A DNA stretch of 36,170 nucleotides, taken from contig JAGCZA010000096.1 in NCBI GenBank assembly GCA_017960525.1, forward strand, positions 1 through 36,170. Direction: 5' to 3'. Below the pieces are notes generated by a model that was not told the origin of the DNA, did no database searches, and worked only from the letters and a program-made list of their open reading frames with translations. Positions 25,401 through 33,499 of the stretch are shown piece by piece; positions within the stretch are counted from its first letter, which is position 1, and every line of letters starts with the position of its first letter. Made by a program: the position numbers and the translations under genes. The DNA comes from Prevotella sp. GTDB lineage: Bacteria > Bacteroidota > Bacteroidia > Bacteroidales > Bacteroidaceae.

Positions 25401-27332
25401 ATGAAGAGATACCTCTCGCCATTGATGGCCATGCTTAGCAATCTGCTGCTGGCCTATGTGGTATATTTTCTGGCCCGTCTGGCCTATCTCATCGACAACT
25501 GGAGCTATTTCGCCTCCAGTTTGTCGATGGAGATATTCCAGGGCGGGCTTGTGTTTGATACTTCGGCCATCCTTGTCACCAATATTCCCTATATTGTGCT
25601 GATGCTGCTGCCTCTCCACCTGAAGGAGACGCATTTTTGGCATCTGTTGTGCAAGTGGGTCTTTGTGCTGATTAATCTTCTGGCCTTTGCCGTCAACCTG
25701 GCCGATGCGGCCTATTTCCCTTTTACCCTGCGGCGCACCACGACCACCGTGTTCAGCGAGTTTGGCAATGAAGGCAATCTTGGGGGTGTCATCTTTACCG
25801 AGACGCTTCGCCACTGGTATTTCCTGCTGCTCTTCATTGTCGTGGCCTACGGATTGTGGCGGCTCTACCGCACACCCCGGTTAGAGGCCCGCCGACTGTC
25901 TTGGTGGCGCTACGATCTGGCGACGCTTGCCTCACTTGCCCTTGTGGCCCCCTTTGTAGTGGCAGGCATCCGTGGTGGTTTCACTACAGCCGTCCGCCCC
26001 ATCACCATCAGCAATGCCAACCAGTATGTGGACCGTCCCACCGATGCCGCTCTGGTGCTGAACACGCCTTTTGCGCTCTACCGCACCATCGGAAAAGCAG
26101 TCTTCGTCGTTCCCGACTACTTCGCCCCAGAAGAATTGGAGACCATTTATACGCCAGTCCATAGACCCTATGAGTTTCAGAAGTCTCATAAGAACGTTGT
26201 AATACTTATTGTGGAAAGTTTTGGCCGCGAGTATATCGGAGCCCTTAACAAGAATCTGGAGAATGGGAAATACAAGGGCTACACTCCTTGCGTCGATTCC
26301 ATCATTGCACAGAGCACCACTTTCGAGTACAGTTTCTGTAATGGGCGCAAGAGCATCGACGGTATGCCGAGTATCCTGTCAAGCATCCCTATGTTCGTTG
26401 AGCCGTTCATCCTGACCCCGGCCTCGATGAACCATGTCGAAGGCATTGCCAGCCTGCTGGGCCAGGAGGGCTACCAGACGGCTTTCTTCCACGGGGCGCA
26501 GCGCGGCAGTATGGGTTTTATGGCTTTTGCCCGCAGCACGGGCTTCCAGCAGTATTATGGCCGTGAAGACTACGACGATGACCCCCGATTCGGCGGCGAT
26601 GACGACTTCGATGGTATGTGGGCTATCTGGGATGAACCCTTCCTACAGTACTACTGCACCAAGATGTCGGAAATGAAGGAGCCGTTTATGACCGCCATCT
26701 TCACCGCCAGCAGCCACCATCCCTACGCCATCCCCGACAAGTACCGCGATGTCTATCCCGAAGAGGGCCTCATCATCCACAAGTGCATCCGCTATACTGA
26801 TATGGCGCTGGGCCGTTTCTTCCGGCAGGCCAGCCGCCAGCCGTGGTTCCAGAACACCATCTTTGTGCTCACCAGCGACCATACAAACCAGACTGACCAC
26901 GCCTATTACCAGACTGACCTGGGTGGTTTCTGCTCGCCCATTGTCATCTATGAACCAGGCGACACTCTGCGCCAGCGTGGCGAGGTGCAGCATAAGATAG
27001 CGCAGCAGATTGACATCCTGCCAACAGTGATGGGGTTGTTAGGCTACGACAAGCCCTTTTTCGGCTTTGGCATAGACCTCTTCGCCACCGAGCCGGAAGA
27101 CACTTGGGCGGTGAACTACCTGAATGGCATCTACCAATATGTGAAGCACGGCCACGTCCTTCAGTTCGATGGAGAGCGTACCCGTGCCGTTTATTCACTT
27201 GCAGACTCGCTGATGCAGCAAAATGTGGCGGGACATTTCCCACAGCAACAACAGATGGAGCTTGAGTTGAAGGCCATCATCCAGCAGTATATGGAGCGTA
27301 TGACGCAGGACCGGCTCAGCTGCCAGCCCTGA
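25401..27332 (+). CDS. LtaS-like membrane sulfatase-fold phosphotransferase
   Basis: A 643-residue protein with about five N-terminal membrane segments (residues 1-200) and an extracytoplasmic sulfatase/alkaline-phosphatase-fold domain. It has NVVILIVESFGREYIG (metal Glu), GRKSIDGMPSILSSIP (expected nucleophile Ser in the position of the LtaS Thr), FTASSHHPYAIPD, and LTSDHTNQTDH (metal Asp-His). Such enzymes move phosphoglycerol or phosphoethanolamine groups onto surface glycolipids or glycans. In a Gram-negative organism the product is not classical lipoteichoic acid, so the acceptor is unknown. It is translationally close to alaS (3-bp gap) and converges on the GH2 gene with an 11-bp gap. 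Confidence 0.85.
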   Translation: MKRYLSPLMAMLSNLLLAYVVYFLARLAYLIDNWSYFASSLSMEIFQGGLVFDTSAILVTNIPYIVLMLLPLHLKETHFWHLLCKWVFVLINLLAFAVNLADAAYFPFTLRRTTTTVFSEFGNEGNLGGVIFTETLRHWYFLLLFIVVAYGLWRLYRTPRLEARRLSWWRYDLATLASLALVAPFVVAGIRGGFTTAVRPITISNANQYVDRPTDAALVLNTPFALYRTIGKAVFVVPDYFAPEELETIYTPVHRPYEFQKSHKNVVILIVESFGREYIGALNKNLENGKYKGYTPCVDSIIAQSTTFEYSFCNGRKSIDGMPSILSSIPMFVEPFILTPASMNHVEGIASLLGQEGYQTAFFHGAQRGSMGFMAFARSTGFQQYYGREDYDDDPRFGGDDDFDGMWAIWDEPFLQYYCTKMSEMKEPFMTAIFTASSHHPYAIPDKYRDVYPEEGLIIHKCIRYTDMALGRFFRQASRQPWFQNTIFVLTSDHTNQTDHAYYQTDLGGFCSPIVIYEPGDTLRQRGEVQHKIAQQIDILPTVMGLLGYDKPFFGFGIDLFATEPEDTWAVNYLNGIYQYVKHGHVLQFDGERTRAVYSLADSLMQQNVAGHFPQQQQMELELKAIIQQYMERMTQDRLSCQP

Positions 27333-27343
27333 CGTCTCGGCGT

Positions 27344-30340
27344 TTACAGGTTTTCCATCAGGTCGGCCTCCACGATGCGCAACTCGGTCTTGCCCTGTGC
27401 GCTCTTCATACGGTCCATCTCGTTGGCCACGCCTCCGGCCAGTTCCTTTACCGTTCCGAACTTCTTGCTGTCCTGTGCCGGGCCCACCATCTTGATGGTC
27501 AGTTCCTTGGCGGCCACGGGCTGCTCAATCTTCAGATGGACGTAGCCCAGCGTGGCGGGCGTAATGCCCTCCCACACCTTCTTCTTTCCGGCATAGACCT
27601 CTATCGGATAGCACTTCTGCCGCCATCCCCTGAGTTTCAGCGTAATCTCTCCGATGGCCGCCTTCCGCTCCAGTTTGTAGGTCACCCAGGCGTTCTGGCG
27701 CTCGCCGTCGCTCATCCATTCGGTCAGTTCGTTGTCATCGATGCTGTTCTTGGCGTCGGCGGCGTTGCTGCCTGCTTTGACGTCGGAGATGCCGACGCTG
27801 ACGAAACAGTCGCGGTAACTGGGCGTATTGGGCGTCTCGCCACGGACGAGGCTGGGCTTCAGGGTGAGCGAGGGTAGGGGATTGGCTTCTGGCTTCCTTG
27901 TGTTCAGATTCAGGTAGGCGGGCTTCACACCGTCGGCCTGTACGGCAATCTCGATGAGGCCAGGTGTGGTGGTCGAGCGCAGGACCACGCGGTTCACACC
28001 GCACTCCACGGGCAGCGACTCGTGGCCCACGTAGTTGTCCGAGAGGTTCTTCTTGTTGGCCGAGTCGAGCAGTTTCTTGTCCGGATTCGGGTCGTCTATC
28101 TGGAATTTCTTGTTGTCGCGTGTGCCAATGCCGCCAATCCAGCGCACTTCGCCGTTCACGTGGAAGTTCACCATACGGTCGTCGAGCGGGCAGCGGCGGC
28201 CCTGCTTGTCTACTACCTCCACCTGGACAAGAGCCATATCGGCACCGTCGGCGCGGAAGCCCTCAGGGTTCTCTATGGCGGTGAGTTTCAGTTGGTAAGG
28301 CTCTCCGGCGGTCTCAATCTTGTATGACGAACCGTCGCTGCCCTTTGCCTCAATGGTGCCAGGCTCGAAGGCGACGTCCTTGAACGTGAAGAGCCACTGG
28401 AACGAGCGCTCGCCCTTCCCCTGCGACTTTCCGTTGACGAACAGTTCCACCTCGTCGGCGGTGCTGACCACATAGACGGGCTTGCGTGTGCCCGACTGGT
28501 AGTTCCAATGGCCGACGATGTAGGTGCGGCTGCGCTCAGGCGACACCCATCCGTCCCACATCACTTGATGGGCGAAGAAGGCGTCCTTGGGCAGACGCAT
28601 GGCATCGACCACGCCGCTTGTGCGGTAGTTCGACTCGCCCCGATGGTGCGTGTTGGTGTCGCTGAACACAATCTTCACACCACCCGAAGAGACACGCTTG
28701 CCCGTTCCGGGCCGCTCCAGCCAGTACTCGTGCCAACGCTCCACCATACCGCAGGCCAGCGCGTCCATATTGTGGTTGTAGTCCAAGGCCGGCGCACCTC
28801 GGTAGAGCGGGCCGTCGCCCTCCTTGTGGAAGGGGTGGCTGTACTCGTCCCAATACTTGCGCAGACCCTCGTCGCGGTAGTATTCCATCGACCACATCGG
28901 CTTGGTTGCGCTCTTGTTGATGTAGAGCATTTCGCCGCCGTACTCCGCTTCCGGGCGGTCGAGCATCTCGCGGCTGCCTATGGCGCGCCCGCCGTAGGGG
29001 TCGTATTGGTTACGTATGCGCTTCATTTCCTCCATGTGCTCCTTCGAGATACGGAAGTTGCCGCACTCGTAGAAGATGATGCTGGGGTTGTTGCGGTTGT
29101 AGATGATGGCGTCGCGCATCACCTGTGTGCGCTGCTGCCAGCGGGCGCCGTCCACGTCCTTCTCAGCATCGCCGGCGGGCATCGCCTGGATGAGGCCCAC
29201 GCGGTCGCAACTCTCAATGTCCTGCTTCCACGGGCAGACGTGCATCCAGCGCACCAGATTGCCGCCGCTTTCCACCATCAGACCGTTGCTGTAGTCGCTC
29301 AGCCATGCGGGCACGCTGATACCCACGCCCGGCCACTCGTTGCTGGTGCGCTGGGCATAGCCGTGCACCATCAGCACGCGGTCGTTCAGGTAGATCTTGC
29401 CGTCCTTGAACTCTGTCTTGCGGAAGCCCGTGCGGGTGATGACCTTATCGACGGCAGAACCGTCGGCTACGAGGCTTGTCTCTACGGTGTAGAGGTAGCC
29501 ATAGCCCCACGACCAGAAGTGCAGTCCCTTGATTTCCTGCTTGGCGCTTGCTGTGAAGCTCTGGCCAGGCTTGAGGTTCATCGAGGTGCCTTCAAAGCGG
29601 GCCACCTCTTTGCCGTCTACATCGCGCACCACCACCTGAAGGGTGAACGTGCGGTTTTGGCTGTCATCGTTCTTCACTTGCGTCTCCACGTGGATTGTGG
29701 CTTTGCGTGCGGCTATGTCGAAGTCGGTGGCATAGACGTAGGTGCCTGTCGTGCCGAGGTTTGAGTAGAGGGGCAGCGTCTGGTAGAGCTTGTCGGTGAC
29801 GTGCAGCCAGACGTTCTTCGGCAGGCCGCCGTAGTTGGCGTTGAAGTTCTTGTCGTTCCACTGGTAGCGGCTGTCCAGTTCGCGGTCGCGGTACGTCCAC
29901 GAGTTGTCGCAGCGCACGGCCAGCACATTGTCGCCGTCCTTCATATAGGGTGTCAGGTCGAAGCCGAAGGCCATCACGCCGTTGTCGCTATAGCCCACTT
30001 TTTGGCCGTTCAGCCACACGTCGGCTCCCTGTCGGGCACCCTCGAACTCGATGAAATACTTTTGTTTTCTCAACTCAGAACCCTCAACTCTGAACGTTTT
30101 ACGGTACCAACAGATGGTGTCGGTCAGGTCTGTGATGTCCTTCTTGAAAGCCTCGTGGCCGTTGAAGGCATAGGGCAGGGTGACCTGCTGCCATCTGGAG
30201 TCGTCGAGCCCCGATTGGCTGGCGTCGGCAATGTCGCCCACCATCAGTCGCCATCCGGCGTTGAAGTTCAGCTTTTGCCGTTCTGCGGCAGTCGTTGTGA
30301 GTGCAAACAGCATCAAGAGGGGAAGTAGCAGTTTCTTCAT
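27344..30340 (-). CDS. Glycoside hydrolase family 2 protein with discoidin-like tail
   Basis: A 998-residue exported glycosidase, probably periplasmic: signal peptide MKKLLLPLLMLFALTTTAA, a sugar-binding jelly-roll (about residues 22-185), an Ig-like domain (about 190-305), a TIM barrel (about 305-600), further Ig-like domains (about 600-830; FVNGKSQGKGERSFQWLFTF) and an F5/8 type C-like C-terminus (about 840-960). The barrel carries NNPSIIFYECGNFRIS, where the usual GH2 acid/base in GNE is Phe429, with Glu425 nearby. The likely nucleophile is Glu486 in WSMEYY. Substrate unknown; beta-galactosidase-like activity is only a family default. No SusC/D pair is adjacent. Confidence 0.85.
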   Translation of the reverse strand: MKKLLLPLLMLFALTTTAAERQKLNFNAGWRLMVGDIADASQSGLDDSRWQQVTLPYAFNGHEAFKKDITDLTDTICWYRKTFRVEGSELRKQKYFIEFEGARQGADVWLNGQKVGYSDNGVMAFGFDLTPYMKDGDNVLAVRCDNSWTYRDRELDSRYQWNDKNFNANYGGLPKNVWLHVTDKLYQTLPLYSNLGTTGTYVYATDFDIAARKATIHVETQVKNDDSQNRTFTLQVVVRDVDGKEVARFEGTSMNLKPGQSFTASAKQEIKGLHFWSWGYGYLYTVETSLVADGSAVDKVITRTGFRKTEFKDGKIYLNDRVLMVHGYAQRTSNEWPGVGISVPAWLSDYSNGLMVESGGNLVRWMHVCPWKQDIESCDRVGLIQAMPAGDAEKDVDGARWQQRTQVMRDAIIYNRNNPSIIFYECGNFRISKEHMEEMKRIRNQYDPYGGRAIGSREMLDRPEAEYGGEMLYINKSATKPMWSMEYYRDEGLRKYWDEYSHPFHKEGDGPLYRGAPALDYNHNMDALACGMVERWHEYWLERPGTGKRVSSGGVKIVFSDTNTHHRGESNYRTSGVVDAMRLPKDAFFAHQVMWDGWVSPERSRTYIVGHWNYQSGTRKPVYVVSTADEVELFVNGKSQGKGERSFQWLFTFKDVAFEPGTIEAKGSDGSSYKIETAGEPYQLKLTAIENPEGFRADGADMALVQVEVVDKQGRRCPLDDRMVNFHVNGEVRWIGGIGTRDNKKFQIDDPNPDKKLLDSANKKNLSDNYVGHESLPVECGVNRVVLRSTTTPGLIEIAVQADGVKPAYLNLNTRKPEANPLPSLTLKPSLVRGETPNTPSYRDCFVSVGISDVKAGSNAADAKNSIDDNELTEWMSDGERQNAWVTYKLERKAAIGEITLKLRGWRQKCYPIEVYAGKKKVWEGITPATLGYVHLKIEQPVAAKELTIKMVGPAQDSKKFGTVKELAGGVANEMDRMKSAQGKTELRIVEADLMENL

Positions 30341-30415
30341 AGCTTTTTCAGTTAGTTATGTATGATAGTTAGTTTTCTGTAGCCTTTTCGTTTCGTCTTG
30401 TTGATTAATTTGGTG

Positions 30416-30423
30416 CAAAGGTA
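30416..30423 (-). promoter_or_regulatory. -7 box of the GH2 gene
   Basis: On the minus strand TACCTTTG matches the -7 consensus, 75 bp before the GH2 ATG. No TTTG lies 19-21 bp upstream; one at 30436-30439 is only 12 bp away. A weak -33 box would fit an activator-dependent promoter. Confidence 0.55.
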
Positions 30424-30491
30424 CGAAACTTTTCACAAATACGATGCGGTTCTGCCGTTAAAAGTATAGAAAATGTTGTTTGGTCTATCCT

Positions 30492-30560
30492 CTTTGCCAA
30501 ATTGCCGTAATGTCTTTGCCAATTTGCCGTAATCTTTCGCGCCAATTCTCTCGAGAATTG
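30492..30560. promoter_or_regulatory. Direct repeat and palindrome upstream of the GH2 gene (candidate operator)
   Basis: Two adjacent 22-bp units (30492-30513, 30514-30535) match at 20 of 22 positions. Each contains two TTGCC words 8 bp apart, as in CTTTGCCAAATTGCC. A palindrome CAATTCTC-TC-GAGAATTG follows at 30543-30560. The block lies 70-140 bp upstream of the GH2 -7 box in the 471-bp gene-free divergent region 30341-30811. An 86-codon frame over this block (30433-30693, minus) is not supported as a gene. Confidence 0.5.
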
Positions 30561-30773
30561 CGAAGAAAGATGCCTTGTAACTGAGCGGTTGCTGGCGTAT
30601 ATGCTGGAAACTGAACCGTTCTAAGCTTTTTCCCACCGAAAGTGTTGGCAGAATGAAGGAAATCTCTTTACTTTTATAAAAAAAAATGTCCAAAAAGGTA
30701 ACATAAATCAGTTATTTTTATTGATTTAATAATTTTTTTATTGAATTATTGTTCGGGATTTAATAATAATAAG

Positions 30774-30781
30774 TAATTTTG
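30774..30781 (+). promoter_or_regulatory. -7 box of the LruC-domain lipoprotein gene
   Basis: TAATTTTG matches TAnnTTTG; only a partial TTG is found at the -33 distance (30749-30751). The leader is about 25 nt. Confidence 0.55.
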
Positions 30782-30811
30782 CACCGGATAAACCATTAAT
30801 TAATTATTATT

Positions 30812-32977
30812 ATGAAATCTTTTAGGTTAGTAAAATTTTTGTTCATTGCATTTTTGACAGCTTTTGCTGCTTCTTGTAGCGACAAGGAAGTGTTTGATTC
30901 AAATGCAGGACAGGGCGGACAGTCTGGAGTTGTCAAAGAGGCAAACACATTTGATTTCTCCACCGTTCAGACCGTGAACATGACTGTGGACTACTCGGCC
31001 TTCCAGACCTATGGACAGGTCTTTTTCAGCATCTACAGCGAGAATCCTTTCGTAGGCGAAGGTGACGAAGAGCGTCTCGATGAGGCCATCACCCCTATCT
31101 ATGAGGACTTCACCAACGCACAAGGCAAGTTCAACATGGACATCAAGCTGCCGGCATACGCCAAGCACCTCTATGTGGTGACTGGCAACTACTTCGTGTC
31201 GGAAACTCTGATGGAGACCGAAGTGGTGAATGGCGCAGCCAAGGCTGTGGCTACGAAGACCACTCCGGCTATGACACGTGCTGCCAACTTCACACGTGGC
31301 GACGGTCCTCAGACCGACGATGTCTCGACTATGCCCCAGCTGTCGTTCATTGTTGACAATAACGGCAACAACACGGGCGAGCGCATCTACAAAGACTGGC
31401 TCACACCGCTGGGCACTTGGGATGCTAATACCGGCGAACCCAGCTATCTCATTCAGCCGGGACAGGTCGATGCCGAACTGCTCTTCAGCGATGTGGAGAT
31501 GGAAGGCTTGTTCTCAGCCGTCGGCCAGGCCCTCAATACCAACAAGGCCTGCAACCTGGAGTATCGCAATCAGGCCGACCTGACCCTGGAGAAAGAGTCA
31601 GAGGTCACCATTACGCTCCTGGGTGGCAACACTTGCTGGATGAGCACACTGGGCTACTACTACTATTTTGACAACCAGCGCCCCGCAACTACTCAGGACC
31701 TGAACATCATTATGCTGTTCCCCAACACGCAGGACGGCGAATGGTCGAAGCTGAAGAGCAACCAGAGCTATCAGGGCAATATCGGCGTGCGCCGTGGCGA
31801 TGCCGTTCAGCTGAAGTACTATCCCAACATTGCCAACAACGGCGACCTGTCGGGTGAGACCACCGTCTTCCCCAAGGGCATCAGAATTGGCTTCATCCTG
31901 AAGACCCACGGCTGGGGTATGCAGGGCAGCAAATACACAATCAAGGGCTTCAACGACAGCAACAGAAAGTACAATGTATGGGGTACGTCGACCAACGGCA
32001 TCTCGTTCTGCAGACCTTTCGGAGCAGCTGGCGTCGCTCCCTACCAGTATCCCAATCCCGATGGCGACAGCCGCACGGCTAAGTTCTCGTATATCTCGCC
32101 CGAAGGCGACAAGTACGCTATCGTTTCCTTCGAGGATGCTTGCAACGACCAGGACTACGACGACGTGATCTTTGCCCTCAAGCCCGTCAATTCATTCACC
32201 CCGCTGCCTGAGATTGAAGACCAGACCACGACCACAGTCGGTGTCTATGCCTTCGAGGACTTGTGGCCTGAGAAGGGTGACTACGACATGAACGACATCG
32301 TGGTGGACTTCAAGCACGAGAAGACTATGTCGAAGCAGAAGAGCGAGAAGGAGTTCAAGCTCTATAAGGAGACGTTCTATCTGACCACCTATCAGAACTA
32401 TGTCACCCTGAAGAGCGGACTGGCCGTGAGACTTAACACCCCCGTGACTCCGTCGACCATTTCGATGAAGAAGATTGCAAAGGGATCGAATGAGGCCGTT
32501 GAAGCTAATTTCGTTAAAGACCGTGACACCAATTCGGGCCAGGACGTCTATTGTCTGACAGATGACGTGAAGGCCGAGCTGGGCACCACCTATATCCTGG
32601 AGCTGGAGTATGCCACCGGACAGACCCAGAGCAATCTGGCTACCGTGCAGCCTTTCATCTACCGCAACGAGCCGGAGGGCAAGACCTGGGAGGTGCACGT
32701 ACCGTTTGAGGCTCCGACATTCAGAATGAACCTCAGCTACTTCGGCACACACGACGATGCCTCGTCTGTTAAGGACGCCAAGTACTTCGTCAGAGATGGC
32801 AACTATCCATTCGCTTTCTTCCTCTATGGTGCAAAGATTGAAAGCTTCATCAACACCATTCTGGAGCGCTCAAACGAGAGCAAGGCCATTGATGTGTTCT
32901 ATCCCGGTTTCCTCAACTGGTCTTTGTCAGGAGGTCAAACGGATGCTGACTGGTATCTCAAACCAGTACAGCAATAA
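30812..32977 (+). CDS. LruC-domain surface lipoprotein
   Basis: A 721-residue lipoprotein whose lipobox FAASC is at about residues 18-22. A beta-rich N-terminal half ends in a DUF4114-like segment (YISPEGDKYAIVSFEDACND followed by QDYDDVIFAL, about residues 430-460). It is followed by the LruC hallmark FEDLWPEKGDYDMNDIVVDF (about 484-503), an acidic putative metal-binding motif, and a C-terminal beta domain. LruC proteins occur widely in Bacteroidota and some Leptospira as exported lipoproteins; the molecular function is not established. It is monocistronic, between its own promoter and a strong terminator. Confidence 0.85.
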   Translation: MKSFRLVKFLFIAFLTAFAASCSDKEVFDSNAGQGGQSGVVKEANTFDFSTVQTVNMTVDYSAFQTYGQVFFSIYSENPFVGEGDEERLDEAITPIYEDFTNAQGKFNMDIKLPAYAKHLYVVTGNYFVSETLMETEVVNGAAKAVATKTTPAMTRAANFTRGDGPQTDDVSTMPQLSFIVDNNGNNTGERIYKDWLTPLGTWDANTGEPSYLIQPGQVDAELLFSDVEMEGLFSAVGQALNTNKACNLEYRNQADLTLEKESEVTITLLGGNTCWMSTLGYYYYFDNQRPATTQDLNIIMLFPNTQDGEWSKLKSNQSYQGNIGVRRGDAVQLKYYPNIANNGDLSGETTVFPKGIRIGFILKTHGWGMQGSKYTIKGFNDSNRKYNVWGTSTNGISFCRPFGAAGVAPYQYPNPDGDSRTAKFSYISPEGDKYAIVSFEDACNDQDYDDVIFALKPVNSFTPLPEIEDQTTTTVGVYAFEDLWPEKGDYDMNDIVVDFKHEKTMSKQKSEKEFKLYKETFYLTTYQNYVTLKSGLAVRLNTPVTPSTISMKKIAKGSNEAVEANFVKDRDTNSGQDVYCLTDDVKAELGTTYILELEYATGQTQSNLATVQPFIYRNEPEGKTWEVHVPFEAPTFRMNLSYFGTHDDASSVKDAKYFVRDGNYPFAFFLYGAKIESFINTILERSNESKAIDVFYPGFLNWSLSGGQTDADWYLKPVQQ

Positions 32978-32990
32978 TCAAATGATGATA

Positions 32991-33028
32991 CAACAAAAGA
33001 GGTCTTCACACGAAGACCTCTTTTGTTG
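32991..33028. terminator. Strong hairpin after the LruC gene
   Basis: A perfect 17-bp stem (32991-33007 with 33012-33028; core AAAAGAGGTCTTC) with a 4-nt loop ACAC. The TTTTGTTG tail on the 3' arm and the A-rich 5' arm would let it act on both strands. It insulates the restriction-modification region from the LruC gene. Confidence 0.85.
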
Positions 33029-33110
33029 AAGATAAAATACTAGTTTCCATACTAATTTGCCACCCAAATACTATTTTTTATACATCTTTTTAATAATATA
33101 GTGCCGATTT

Positions 33111-33132
33111 ACAAATAAAATTTGTACTTTTG
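33111..33132 (+). promoter_or_regulatory. Promoter of the structured RNA / mod leader
   Basis: TACTTTTG (33125-33132) matches the -7 consensus. No TTTG lies at the -33 distance, but an inverted repeat ACAAAT-AAA-ATTTGT (33111-33125) abuts and overlaps the -7 box by one base, as an operator would. The expected transcript start is near 33137-33139. Confidence 0.55.
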
Positions 33133-33136
33133 CAGA

Positions 33137-33499
33137 TGCATTGTGGCGTTAACTGAACTCTGACGGGAGGGAGGGCTGCGATGCACGAATTTTTGCTGGA
33201 TAAAGAAAGTCGTGTCATAATGACTGAGGTTTAAAAGTTGAATGTTGGCGCATGAAACGAAATGAAACCTCGGGCAGGGATGCGCCGTTATGGCGTACCC
33301 TTTTCCGAACGTTCTCATTTCAGGGTTCGCGCCAACTACCCAACTTTTAGGACTATTAGGGATTGGGTACCCTTTTCGTGTCTGGCAGTTTGGTAACTAA
33401 GAACAGATAACTGACATTAGATTTTAAAAGTTGGCGCTTTATGAAGAATCTAAAACAACGGTCTGTCTCTCTGAGTCGTACCCTTAAACGAGTGCGGCT
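33137..33499 (+). ncRNA. Candidate structured RNA or long leader upstream of mod
   Basis: A 363-bp gene-free stretch between a promoter and mod with several consistent pairings. P1: 33137-33144 with 33178-33185 (8 pairs, two G-U), beginning where transcription should start. P2: TAAAAGTTG (33232-33240) with CAACTTTTA (33341-33349), and GTTGGCGC (33244-33251) with GCGCCAAC (33329-33336). Inside this, GAAATGA (33259-33265) pairs with TCATTTC (33315-33321), and there is a hairpin 33281-33297. A hairpin TAGATT/AATCTA spans 33418-33452. A second copy of the 5' arm (TAAAAGTTGGCGC, 33425-33437) could compete for the same partner. It does not match tmRNA, RNase P RNA or 6S RNA as I know them. Whether it is an independent RNA or the mod leader is open. 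Confidence 0.45.

Noticed and set aside
28508-29764. Plus-strand frame of 418 codons
   Set aside because: It is the complement of the GH2 gene, with low-complexity Val/His/Ala composition and no motif.
30433-30693. Small 86-codon minus-strand frame in the divergent region
   Set aside because: It covers the direct repeats and palindrome, has no signal or motif, and lies upstream of the GH2 promoter.
33109-33318. 69-codon minus-strand frame in the structured region
   Set aside because: It has no recognisable features and runs through paired RNA arms and the promoter; chance frame.
33137-33460. tmRNA, RNase P RNA or 6S RNA
   Set aside because: Their conserved core words (such as the RNase P GAGGAAAGTCC block or a tmRNA acceptor end) are not present.
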